DNA from: Gigaspora rosea
Lineage: Eukaryota > Glomeromycota > Glomeromycetes > Diversisporales > Gigasporaceae
Direction of reading: 5' to 3'
Length of the DNA: 64,000 nucleotides
Assembly: GCA_003550325.1 (NCBI GenBank)
Contig: QKWP01000214.1
Location: 23,634-87,633, forward strand
Numbering within the stretch: the stretch's first letter is position 1; every line of letters begins with the position of its first letter. The notes under the pieces were generated by a model that saw nothing but the letters and a program-made list of their open reading frames with translations, made no database searches and had not been told where the DNA came from. This document shows positions 1 through 9,933 of the stretch, in pieces. Made by a program: the position numbers and the translations under genes.

Positions 1-59
1 TTTTATTAATACAAATTCTCATTTATTCATGGATCATCAATTAAATTTTAAAACCTTTT

Positions 60-592
60 ATTAATTTTATTTCTCAATTTTCTAACCAAATTTGATAAAA
101 ATTTTTTTATTTGAATTCTATAGATTTATATGATTAAAATAAAAAAAAAATTTACCAAATTTGGTCAAGAACTTACAGAGATATCTTTAATAAAAGTTTC
201 CGTAAACCATTTTAGTGCAGAAATAAAAAACTTTTATTGAAGATATTTTTGCAAATTCTTGACCAAATTCAGTGAAAATTTTTTTATTTAAATTCTATGA
301 ATTTTTAGAATTAAAATAAAAAATTTTATTAAATTTGGTCAAAAACTTACAAGATATTTTCAATGAAAGTTCTTGTTAGCATAGCTTCTTTGTAATTATA
401 TTTTTGGAAATGAAAAAACTTCCATCAAAGATATTTCTAGAGTTCTTGACCAAATTTGATAAAATTTTTGCTTAAATTCTATTGATTCATAGAATTAAAA
501 TAAAAAAATTATCAAATTTGGTCAAGAACTTGTGGAGTTATTTTTGATGAAAGTTCTGTAAACAATTTTGGGCAGCTTCTTTGTTATATATA
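60..592. repeat. Palindromic satellite, block 1
   Basis: Diverged tandem units of about 180-205 bp; unit starts are marked by TTCTTGACCAAATT at about 78, 256 and 434. Each unit contains two inverted repeats. One arm pair is GACCAAATTTGAT against ATCAAATTTGGTC around an AATTCTA-TAGAATT centre. The other is AGATATCTT with AAAGTTT on either side of a GCAGCTTCTTTGT spacer. The array probably starts before the window. No coding potential. Confidence 0.8.
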
Positions 593-1326
593 CAGTCATC
601 ACTCTCTATAATTACCAAGTTCGTCATACCCTATTTTGGTGATTGTAAAGAGGTGTGACTATAAATAAAATACCTCATTATGGTCTGTTGATCAAAGGCC
701 AATAAGTAATATTTTTGTGCATATTTGAAATACTACTAAAAAATTTAATCCAGTGGCCCAATTTGGATAAAACAACTACCAGATTGTTTGACTCAATAAG
801 ACGATTCTAAAGAGTTCCAAATCATCCAAATTTAATTACAAATGCTAAGATATTAAGGATTTTTAACTCAGATGTTTAAATTTAATCAATTCTTAAACAT
901 GTAAAGTTATACAAATCCTTAACGATCTCAGGAGTGTGTAATTCGATTTTAGCTATTTTGGGCTTATTAGAATAGTCTCATTGAGATGAACATTTTGGTA
1001 GTTGTTTCATCTAAATTGGATCATTGGATCAAAAATAATTTGCTGTCAAACCTTTAAGTAGCTTTAATAAATAATTTTAAATATACATGAATATGAAAAT
1101 TGGCCAATCAGATTTTATAATCCATATTTAGTTAAAAATTGGTGACTATAATGAGGGTTTTTTATTAATTAAATTGTTAAAAAATCAAATTTTCCATGGT
1201 AATAGTGATTATAAGAAATTTGTAACTATAATAAGGTTTTTTACTATGTTTGAATCTGTCACACAAAATTGGGTGCTTAAATAGAGATGTGACTATATGG
1301 GGTGTGACTATAGAGAGGTCTAACTA
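593..1326. mobile_element. Non-autonomous Tc1/mariner-like (pogo-type) element
   Basis: This 734-bp element interrupts the satellite at TTGTTATA/TTTTGGAAAT. Its ends are CAGTCATCACTCTCTATAA and, read inward from the right, TAGTTAGACCTCTCTATAG, flanked by TA on both sides (591-592, 1327-1328). The arms are also related further inward (AATTGGCCAATCAGATTT region). A second copy in inverse orientation lies at 49085-50564. No transposase frame is present. Superfamily assignment rests on the TA duplication and the CAGTC..CCTCTCTATA ends. Confidence 0.75.
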
Positions 1327-2180
1327 TATTTTGGAAATAAAAAAAACTTTCATCAATGATATCTCTATGAGTTTTTGACCAAATTCGATAATAATTTTTT
1401 TATTAAATTTTACAGATCTGTAAAATTAAATAAAAAAATTTTTATTAAATTTGGTCAATAATTCACAGAAATATCTTTGATAAAAGTTCCTGTAAACAAT
1501 TTTAGTGCAGTTTTTTTGTTTTATAAATTTAGAAGTAAAAAACTTTTATAAAAATATCTCTGTGAGTTCTTAACCAAATTCAATAAAAATTTTTTATTTT
1601 AATTCTAAAATTTGTAGAATTAAATAAAAAAATTTTATTGAATTTGGGCAAAAACACGCAAAGATATCTTCAATAAAAGTTCTTATAAACAATTTTGGTA
1701 TAGCTTCTTTGTAATTATATTTTTGGAAATAAAAAAACTTTTACAAAGATATCTTTCCAAATTTTTGACTAAATTTAATGAATTTTTTTTTATTTAATTC
1801 TACAAATTTATATAATTAAAATAAAAAAATTTTTATCAAATTTGACCAAAAGCTCATAGAGATATCTTCAATAAAAATTTCTATAAACAATTTCAGCACA
1901 GCACCTTTGTTATATAATGTATGTTTTTAGAAGTAAAAATTTTCATTAAAGATATCTCTGCAAGTTCTTAACCAAAATTCAATAATTTTTTTATTTTAAT
2001 TCTATAGATCTGTAGTATTTAAATAAAAAATTTTTATTGAATTTGGTCAAGAACTCATAAAGATATTTTTGATAAAAATTTTTTATTTTCAAAAATGTAT
2101 ATAACAAAGAAGCTGCACTGCAATTGTTTAAAGAAATTTCATCAAACATATCTTTACAAGTTCCTGTCCAAATTCAATAG
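1327..2180. repeat. Palindromic satellite, block 2
   Basis: Continuation of the satellite after the 593-1326 insertion. Unit starts lie near 1371, 1567, 1757, 1963 and 2159 (period 190-206). The last unit decays around 2180. The 80-residue frame at 2095-2337 begins in this repeat and is not considered a gene. Confidence 0.8.
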
Positions 2181-2637
2181 AACTTTTTTTAATATGCTCA
2201 TTACCTGTTCCAAATCTTATGCCAATTCAACTAGTAAACTGCTGCAAAGCCTAAGCCATTTACAGTCCAATTGCATCCCACACAGTCTACAGAATCTGTA
2301 CCAATTTGGTCCAAACTCATACAAATCTGGATCTTGATCCATGTCACAAAGACCTGTGCCTATCCAACTCCAATTTGTGCTGATTCAATTCAATTTTCTT
2401 TTAGAGTGAAAAACGTTGCAGAACATCATTGTTGTTGTATTATCTATTTCTATTTGATTATTTGTATTATATTTTCTTTATTATTGTTACATAATATTAT
2501 AAATTATTTCAAAGTAATCTGATTTAATTGAGCAATAACTCAGCAGTTTTCATTGGCTATACTATGTAAACATAAATAATTCTTTTTAAAATTTGAAAAT
2601 TTTATATCTTCGAACAAAGGTTTCTTAACAACTATGT
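2181..2637. other. AT-rich spacer, nothing recognised
   Basis: Unique-looking AT-rich DNA between the satellite and the hAT-like element. It includes pyrimidine-rich stretches (TCCAATT, CAATTCAATT). Short open frames here are satellite-derived or lack any recognisable motif. Confidence 0.5.
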
Positions 2638-2645
2638 GATTAAAC

Positions 2646-3126
2646 TAGTGATACGGGTCAATGAAAAAATCGCGGGCCGAGGCTGATTCAAAAAAACTTA
2701 TGCCAGTCGACCAGGCTGACCTTTTTCTAGTGTAATTTTTTCTAATCAGAATCAGTCAACATTAAACATGTAACAAGCCATCAGGTAGTTTTTTATCGAA
2801 TTTCTAGTAATGTTAAATGATTTAATTTTTATTCTTTTTGTCCTTGAGAAAAATTCCAGCATATTAGTATTTCATTTTGGTTGATTGTCTATGTCTCAGA
2901 ACATTTTATACTTAGATTATATTCGCTATGCAGTTTATCACCTAAATAATTTATATTATTATAAATGACTAGCCAATTTTTATTTAATTCCTGGCCTGAA
3001 ATATACTTTAGAAGATAATCGATTCTAACACTTCTCTTATCAACCGGCCCAGCTCACAAAGGTGCGGGCTGAGAGTCGACCCGCCCATCGACCTGGCCGT
3101 TGGGCCAGGGTCGACCCGTATCACTA
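2646..3126. mobile_element. hAT-like non-autonomous element, TAGTGATACGGGTC ends
   Basis: 481-bp element with terminal inverted repeats TAGTGATACGGGTC at both ends and a perfect 8-bp target duplication GATTAAAC (2638-2645 and 3127-3134). The subterminal regions are far more GC-rich than the surroundings (CGCGGGCCGAGG on the left, CGACCCGCCC and TGGGCCAGGG on the right); the centre is AT-rich. No transposase frame. The 8-bp duplication and TAGTG ends point to the hAT superfamily. Confidence 0.88.
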
Positions 3127-3469
3127 GATTAAACCATTGTTGCAAATTGTCAAAATTTTTTCAATTGATTAGTCAGTTAATTATTTTTCAGTTAACAACT
3201 AGTTGAAATTCAATTGATTATTATAATTGATTAATTAAAAAGTTTTGACTAATCATTATTTCTTAAACTGTTAGATTTAACAATCAAATTTCACATTTAT
3301 TAAAATTTTAAGCTTGCTCTTCTATAATCTTAAAACAAGATTAAAGAATTGGTTTTAAAATAATTTTAAGGGTACTGCTATTCATACTACAAAAAATGCT
3401 ATTTGCATAAAGATTATATATACATTAATTTTATTCTTTTGCACTATGTAGATAAATATTTAAATTTTA

Positions 3470-3955
3470 AAAAATTTTACTAACATTATCTCTATGAGTA
3501 CCTAACCAAATCTGATGAAAAATTTTTTATTTGAATTCTACAAATTCATAGAATTAAAATAAAAAAAATTTTTATCAAACTTGGTCAAGAACTCATAGAG
3601 ATATCTTCATAAAGTACTTGTAAACAATTTCAGTATACCTTCTTTTTTATTTATATTTTTAGAAATGAAAATCTTTTATCAAAAAAATTTCTGTGAATTC
3701 TTGACCAAATTCAATGAAATTTTTTTTATTTAAATTCTATGGATTCTTAGAATTCAAATAAAAAGATTTCATTAAATTTGGTCAAGAACTCACAGAGATA
3801 TCTTGAATGAAATTCTTGTAAACAATTTTGGCACAGCTTCTTTGTAATCACATTTTGGAAATAAAAAAACTTTCATTAAAGATATCTTTATCGAGTTCTT
3901 GACCAAATTTGATGAAAATTTTTTTATTTAAATTCTATGAATTCATAGAATTATA
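3470..3955. repeat. Palindromic satellite, block 3
   Basis: Third block of the same family, with unit starts near 3492, 3690 and 3893 (period about 200). The spacer 3135-3469 is AT-rich and contains repeated CAATTGATTA motifs. The block ends abruptly at 3955 where the next element begins. Confidence 0.8.
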
Positions 3956-3959
3956 AATT

Positions 3960-4383
3960 CTTGTGCCACCACGATAACGATGTGGATTGACTATTAAAAC
4001 ATAAATTTACATAAGTAATCAATATAAGATGAACAAGCTAACTACACATGAAGTAAAATTTTGTAAGGAATTTTTTTTGTTAAGACACACATGGAAACTT
4101 CATCAGTGAAATAATGAGATATTACTCTTTTTTTTAAAAAAATCATTTACTAATCTTTTGCTCTCCACAAAATGAGCCAACACGTGTGTGACGTACACAT
4201 ACGTGCCATCTGAACGCGCCATTTCATATGACGTGATATTACGTGCCACCCTCTGCCGTAATGTCCGTGGCATTTTTACCGTGCCATTCGTAAAACGTTC
4301 CTGTGCGTGCCACATGATCCGTGCCATTTCGAGCATTCCTGACACCAACCCGTACCACCACCCGTACCACTTTTCTTGTAGGG
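3960..4383. mobile_element. Partial copy of the CGTACC-rich inverted-repeat element
   Basis: The right half matches 32700-33056: both contain TTTTG(C/T)AAGGAATTTTTTTT, then GAGCCAACACGT, repeated CGTGCCA/CGTACCA motifs, and an end reading CCCGTACCACTTTTCTTGTAGGG. The left end is truncated or diverged where it abuts the satellite. The opposed open frames at 4103-4459 and 4188-4517 are by-products of this repetitive GC-richer sequence, not genes. Confidence 0.6.
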
Positions 4384-6216
4384 AGGTCGATTTCAAATTG
4401 ATCTTAAATTTTGCAATGACGTACGTTAAGCCACTCAAGGTTAATTTTTCGTTTTGCATAATCTGTTATTCCAAAATTTCAGCCAGCGGGTTGGATTTCT
4501 TTTTTAATTTACTGTAAATTAATAGGTACATGTTCACATCTAAAGCCACGCAAATTTAATTTTCCGTTTTGCAAAATATGGAATTAGAAAATGTGGAATT
4601 TTTTAATTTTTTTATTTTTTATTTTTTACTGGACCTATTAGTAATTTCGTAAAATTAAGGAGAACGGACACAATTGGAACTTAAAAAAAATTGGGTCGGC
4701 AGGTTATGCAAACGAAAAAATTAACTTTACGTGGCCTTATATATATGTTGATCAATTAGAAGGAAACTCGTGTAGAGGTGCGAACTATAAACTATTAGTT
4801 ATATAAATAATATGTAGTTTATTGTAAAACAGTAGTTTTAAAATAAACTATTTAAACTCATGTATTATCAGTTGGAAAACATCGTTTCCTTTTGGAAAGT
4901 ACACTAGCAACGTTTTCCTTAAATCCCAATTGCATCTTCCGATCCATAATCTAAGCTGCCAACTAATATTATTACGGGGAGACCGTAACAGTATTTTACA
5001 TCATTGATAAATCGTATAATCATTTTGAATTACCATGGAACAAATTATTTTTATTGTACTAATCTTTTTCGAACTCGTTTTATTAATATGATTTGACGAA
5101 TCGACTTCTACATTTGACATGTCAACGAAACAATGCCGGCCGTCCAAAAAAAAAGTTTGAAATATTATATAACAAGCAATAAAGCAATAATGTCGATAAT
5201 ATATACAGTCTATATTGATAGGTGTAATGCTTTTATCGTGCGCGCGTAGTTTATTAAATTATTATCTTTTTAAATGTCATAAATTTCAGCAGATCCAATC
5301 TCTAATGCTATGAATGACTCGAGATTTTGTTTGACAGGATTTTGGTTTCGGTTGGATTTTTTAATGCGATGATTAAAAGGTCCTAGAGTTGCAGTATATG
5401 CGCTATAAAATGCATCTGGGAAATCTTAGACAAATTATTTGAAGATTGAATGAAATGAATTTAATTTTTATTCCTATTTAATTTGTGGACCTTTTTACGC
5501 AGAGAACCTAAATTATCAAATTTTAAAAAAAGAAATAATTTTTTAGTTTTGTAATCTTTGATATATCAAAATGTCGCAAAAACAAGAGTATCTGCAATTA
5601 AGCCACTAAAATCCACTTATACTGTACTTGTTTTTATAAATTTTATCCCTAAAGCAGACCCTAACCCTAAAATAATACCAAAAAAAACATCCCCAAAGTT
5701 TGTATTTCGGTGGCATTTCTACTTTATCCATTAAACTATTTGCTGGAGGATTTGCCTACAAATTTTTGACCAAAATTGTTTTTGCTTGTACAACTTATGT
5801 AAATCATAATTTAGACCTAGATTATCTATTTTATCGGCCAAACTACTTGCATAACGCTTTTAACTGATATGCATTTAGTTATTTTAGCTATTTTTATCGT
5901 CACCTTGTCTTTATTTCCTTTTAAATTGGTGATAACACCTATAAAAATACTTACATATTTTTGTTGAAACTATGGATTGGATCTAAATTTTCTGATATAA
6001 ATTCTGATTTCCGACAATTTCTATACGATACATTCATGATCTGCTTAGGTCCTTTAAACACATGACTTTGGCTGTTAAATATAAGTAATTATTGGATAAA
6101 TTTTGCAGGAAAATATGACCGCAAATGTTTACGGTCTATTGAATGCAATACAAATTTCATTTTAATCTGTCGCAAAAATATTTTTTTAAAAAAATAAAAT
6201 AGATTTTTACTAATTA
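4384..6216. other. Spacer without a recognised gene
   Basis: AT-rich DNA with scattered A/T tracts. I see no long frame, RNA gene or paired ends on either strand. CCCTAACCCTAA at about 5655 is a short telomere-like run inside ordinary sequence. Confidence 0.5.
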
Positions 6217-6470
6217 TACACAGGGTGTAGGTATTAATTTTATTAATTCTGTGATTGCAAATTTGTGTAACATGCCAATCAAACCAATTTCTACGTTAAA
6301 ACCCTTTCTTATGGTTAGGGTAAGGGTGAATTTGGGATTGGGGTGAGGTATAGTTTATACCAAAATTTCGCAAGGAATTTTTTTTGTTAGAAGAAAAAAA
6401 GAGATTTCATAATCGAAATTTTGGGATATTGGCTGGTTTTATAAACCACCGTGTTCAAACACCCCGTGTA
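6217..6470. repeat. Short inverted-repeat element carrying the AAGGAATTTTTTTTGTTAG core
   Basis: About 254 bp bounded by TACACAGGGTGT on the left and ACACCCCGTGTA on the right. The inside carries a GGTTAGGGTAAGGGTG stretch and the core TTTCGCAAGGAATTTTTTTT followed by GATTTCATAATCGAAATTTTGGGATAT. Related cores occur near 4058, 20560, 21190, 25400 (inverted), 32735 and 45050 (inverted). No clear target duplication. Confidence 0.55.
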
Positions 6471-6896
6471 CAAATAGTAATTGTCAACAAAATAATCTTT
6501 ATATGTAACGAAATTTTATTAAATTTAAATTTGAAAATAAAAAAAAAAACAAAATAATCTTTATATATAACTAAATTTTATTAAATTTAAATTTGAAAAT
6601 AAAAAAAAATGAAGCAATAATATAATTTATTTTAAGACCAATATAATATTATTATGTCTTCATCCCATTTGTGAATTTAACTCTATTTTTATAACAATAT
6701 TCAAGTAAATTCATTTTTTAGGTTTCCAAAAATTATAAAGTTTTGAATGTCAATTCCAATACCACAGAGTTAGCTACATTACATCAAGTTAGAAAATAAA
6801 TGTTCATTTTTGCAGATTTTTGATAAAAAATAAAGGATCTCATTACATTCATTAATTTCTGCTCAATTCAACATTTATAATAATATACTATACTGC
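6471..6896 (-). pseudogene. Decayed Sel1 repeats downstream of the Sel1 gene
   Basis: Read on the minus strand, this stretch contains Sel1-like fragments in several frames (a Y/FYQKSA-like piece near 6830, GIGID near 6755, YCYKN-like near 6690), broken by stops and frameshifts. They lie directly after the stop codon of the 6897-8018 gene, so that gene probably once had more repeats and has lost its 3' end. The AT-rich part at 6480-6610 holds a near-duplicate of AACAAAATAATCTTTATAT. Confidence 0.55.
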
Positions 6897-8018
6897 TTAT
6901 TTCATTAGCACCATATTAGCATGCTTTTGGTAATAAATAAATGCTTTATATTCATCTTTTTCAATTCCAATCCCATGAAGATAACAATAACCAACTTGAT
7001 ATATTCCGTTGGCATTATTCATAATAGCAGATTTCTGATAATAAATAAACGCTTTATATTCGCTTTCTTCAACTCCAATTCCATTTTCATAACAATATCC
7101 AAGATGGTACATCCCACCATAATTACCCAAATTAGCAGATTTTTGAAAAGAAATGAATGCTTTATGTTCATCAGTTTCAACTCCAATTCCATTAAGATAA
7201 CAGTAACCTACTTGATCCATTCCATCAGAGTTACCCATATCGGCAGATTTTTGATAATAAGTGAATGCTTTATGCTCATCTTTTTCAACTCCAATTCCTT
7301 TTTCGTAGCAATATCCGAGACTTTTCATTCCTATGGGATGTTCTATTTCAGTTAATCTTTGATAATAAATCAATGCCTTATTGATATCTTTTTTAACTCC
7401 AAATCCATATTGATAGCAATTACCAAGAGATTCAATTCCGTATGGATCATCCATATCTGCTGATTTTTGATAACAAATAAATGCTTTATAATTATCTTTT
7501 ATAACTCCTATACCATATTCATAACAGAAGCCAAGAGCACACATTCCATTAGAATTTCCCAACTCAGCTGATTTTCGATAATGAATAAATGCTTGATAAT
7601 AATCGTTTTTAATCCATTTTCCACAATAGTAGCAAATTGCAAGGATATATTGAATGACTGAATTGGTTTGGACAACAGGATTTCTTTGATTATTCAAAAA
7701 TAAGTTGATTATTTCTTCTGGTTTTTGTTGCTTATTTGCCATATGATTATTTATTGAGTAAATAATTGCGCCATCATAATTTCCTTTCATAACTTCCTTG
7801 TTATACAAATCACATAATTCTTTAATAACTCCACTTAGAAAATCGTTTGAATCATGCAATGATAAATCTTCTAGTTTTGAACAATTTATAAGTTGTTCTT
7901 TATCATTACAAATAGTGCTTTTTATTGAATGTTCCATAAATGGGTTATTGTAAATGTTTAGCAAACTTTTTTCATTTGACATAAGTGTGTTCACATATTC
8001 GAAACGAGTACAATGCAT
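6897..8018 (-). CDS. Sel1-repeat protein, 373 residues
   Basis: The protein has a non-repetitive N-terminal region (about residues 1-135) and then Sel1 repeats of 36 residues: a degenerate first unit, six full units and a last one cut after AFIYYQKHANMVLMK. Full units show the usual AFxYYQKSAxxGNxxG...LGYCYxxGIGVxKD pattern, predicting a cytoplasmic alpha-solenoid scaffold for protein binding. The N-terminal stretch (NKEVMKGNYDGAI, EEIINLFL) resembles, from my knowledge of the family, the linker that joins kinase and Sel1 parts in these fungi; no kinase domain is present here. The start at 8018 is the longest ATG; Met13 is an alternative, and the start of the decayed paralogue aligns with it. 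The array ends in mid-repeat, and remnants of further repeats lie downstream, so the gene may be truncated. The partner is unknown. Confidence 0.85.
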   Translation of the reverse strand: MHCTRFEYVNTLMSNEKSLLNIYNNPFMEHSIKSTICNDKEQLINCSKLEDLSLHDSNDFLSGVIKELCDLYNKEVMKGNYDGAIIYSINNHMANKQQKPEEIINLFLNNQRNPVVQTNSVIQYILAICYYCGKWIKNDYYQAFIHYRKSAELGNSNGMCALGFCYEYGIGVIKDNYKAFICYQKSADMDDPYGIESLGNCYQYGFGVKKDINKALIYYQRLTEIEHPIGMKSLGYCYEKGIGVEKDEHKAFTYYQKSADMGNSDGMDQVGYCYLNGIGVETDEHKAFISFQKSANLGNYGGMYHLGYCYENGIGVEESEYKAFIYYQKSAIMNNANGIYQVGYCYLHGIGIEKDEYKAFIYYQKHANMVLMK

Positions 8019-8817
8019 TATATATAATTGCTTGTTACACGAATATTTTTGTACTATGGTCCCGTCCCAAATATGGGTTAGGCAAATTTCCTACTTTGCG
8101 TAACTACGCAATCTGTGTTAACTATAGTCAAGTTACGAATTAAAAATTATCGACTTTAATAAAATTAGGGAATGTTTACTTCAACTGTTTGTATTTTTTC
8201 TGTAGTGTATGTTTGGACTTTAAGTTTTGCACCGTACGTACAGTACATAATTCGTACGTACGTGCGTAATATCCATTTACTTATTTGCGCGGGTAACACA
8301 ACCCAAAAAAGAAAATCCGATTTTGTAAATAAACTAAGTGCGTGAAATAAAAATTTAGGGTTAGGGTCTTAATAAAAGAAAATAAAAAAAAAGAGAAATA
8401 TAAAATAAAAAAAAAATAAAAAACAAAAAATTTTTAATTAGTGCACCAAGATCGATTTAAACATTAGTTTTTGCGTATTTTCGCTTTTTTCTTCTTTTAC
8501 GCGTGTTCGAATTCTTCGTCGGGCTGATCCTGAATAGTCAAAATTTGCACTCTCCGATTGGCTATTTCCTCTCCAGGAGCTTGTATTACCCGCGCAAATA
8601 CGTGGATGCCGTAATATCGATCGAAGGTGTGACATTACATAGAGCCAAATGCTGTGTAACAAGCATTTATGTATTTCAGTATTTGATATATAACTCATTG
8701 TCCAATTTGAATATACGGACAGCTTGAGATATCATGTCAAATGGGAAAAACTAGCAAACCATTTTTTACGTGCAATAAAGATAATAAGGATCCAATAAAT
8801 AATATCGATTTTTTGAA
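8019..8817. other. Intergenic region between the Sel1 gene and its decayed paralogue
   Basis: Includes the upstream region of the minus-strand Sel1 gene and a somewhat less AT-rich part (8210-8720) with CGTACGTACG runs near 8230 and 8255. An A-rich tract lies at 8375-8435. Opposed short frames at 8438-8727 overlap each other and have no recognisable domain. Confidence 0.45.
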
Positions 8818-9933
8818 ATGTCGATAAATAATAATCTTTCTCCCTTTGGGAAGCGATCAAGTGAAACCTATCTATTAACAATTAAAATAATCCATCTACA
8901 AAATGATCAACCAATCCTTAATGATAAAGATCAAGTTGTCAATATTTTAAAAAATATCCGGTTTGTCGTTGCATGGTTCACGAGATTTAGACAATAAAGA
9001 AGTGATGAAAGGAAATTATGATGATTCGATTTACTCAATAAATTAATATTTAGCAAATATGCAACCAAAAAAAAAGAAGAAATAATCAATACATGTTTAA
9101 AGAACAAAAAAATCCAGCTAATTCAAACTAATCCTATGAAACGACATATTCTTAAAATATGTTATGCCTATGGAAAATGGATTAAAAATGGCAATCGTCT
9201 AGCGTTTATTCATTATCAAATCAGCTGAATTAGGAAATTCAAATGGTGGAATTGGAGTTGAAAAGACGACATTAAAGCATTCACTTGTTATCAAAAATCA
9301 GCAGATATGAAGATCCGTATGGAATCGGTTCTTTTTCTTATCAAGATGGAATTGGTGTTGAAAAGGACATAAATAAAGCATGATTTTATTAACGCAAATT
9401 AGTTGAATGGGACATGCTATAGGAATGAACAGATTACGAAGATGGAATTGAAAATTGGAATAGATGAACGTAAAATATTCATTTATTATCAAAAATCAGC
9501 TGATATTGGTTATGCTAGCGGAATAATTGGCTTGGATGTTGTTATGGGAAAAGAATTGGAGTTGAAAAAAGATGAACTAAGGCATTAATTTATTTCTAAA
9601 AATATGTTGATATGGGTGATTCTACTGGAATATTCAATCTTGCAGATTATTATCAAAATGGAGTTGGAATTGAACGGTGCGGCTTGCTTCACCGACAAGA
9701 CATCCCATTTCACCGACAAATCATTTCCCGAAGCTCATTTCACCGATAAAGTAATTCTGGTCATTATCGTTAAGGTCAGGGTTAAAGTTAGTGTGCTTTA
9801 TGGAAAACTTGCCGGTGAAATGAAATGAACTGTTGGTAAAATGAACTTGTCGGTGAAATGTGGTGTCTATGAAGTGATTGTCGGTGAAATAATACGGACC
9901 CGATAATTCTAATGGAATGTCCAATTTTGATAG
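8818..9933 (+). pseudogene. Decayed Sel1-repeat gene
   Basis: Plus-strand relative of the 6897-8018 gene. It begins with ATGTCGATAAATAAT. It keeps recognisable pieces: NKEVMKGNYDD near 8995, EEIINTCL near 9080, YGKWIKN near 9170, AFIHYQ...SAELGNSNGG near 9205, IGVEK near 9255, FIYYQKSADIGYASG near 9480 and DYYQNGVGIE near 9650. Stops and small indels move these between frames. A MULE-like element (9676-9901) splits the last part; a DNSNGMSNF-like remnant continues after it. The two copies are in opposite orientation about 0.8 kb apart. Confidence 0.75.
9676..9901. mobile_element. MULE-like miniature element, copy 1
   Basis: About 226 bp built of short inverted TTTCACCGACAA / TTGTCGGTGAAA motifs around a shared centre (GTAATTCTGGTCATTATCG...GTTAAAGTTAGTGTGCTTT). 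It is homologous over its whole length to 15539-15855, which keeps a 9-bp target duplication. No duplication remains here. It sits inside a Sel1 pseudogene. Confidence 0.65.

Noticed and set aside
4103-4517. Opposed frames of 118 and 109 residues
   Set aside because: Both lie in a repetitive CGTGCC/CGTACC transposon arm that is repeated at 32700-33056, where neither frame is conserved.
5650-6340. CCCTAACCCTAA and GGTTAGGGTAAGGG as a telomere tract
   Set aside because: Only two or three units, and the same kind of run recurs inside dispersed elements (21160, 46720), so it is part of transposons.
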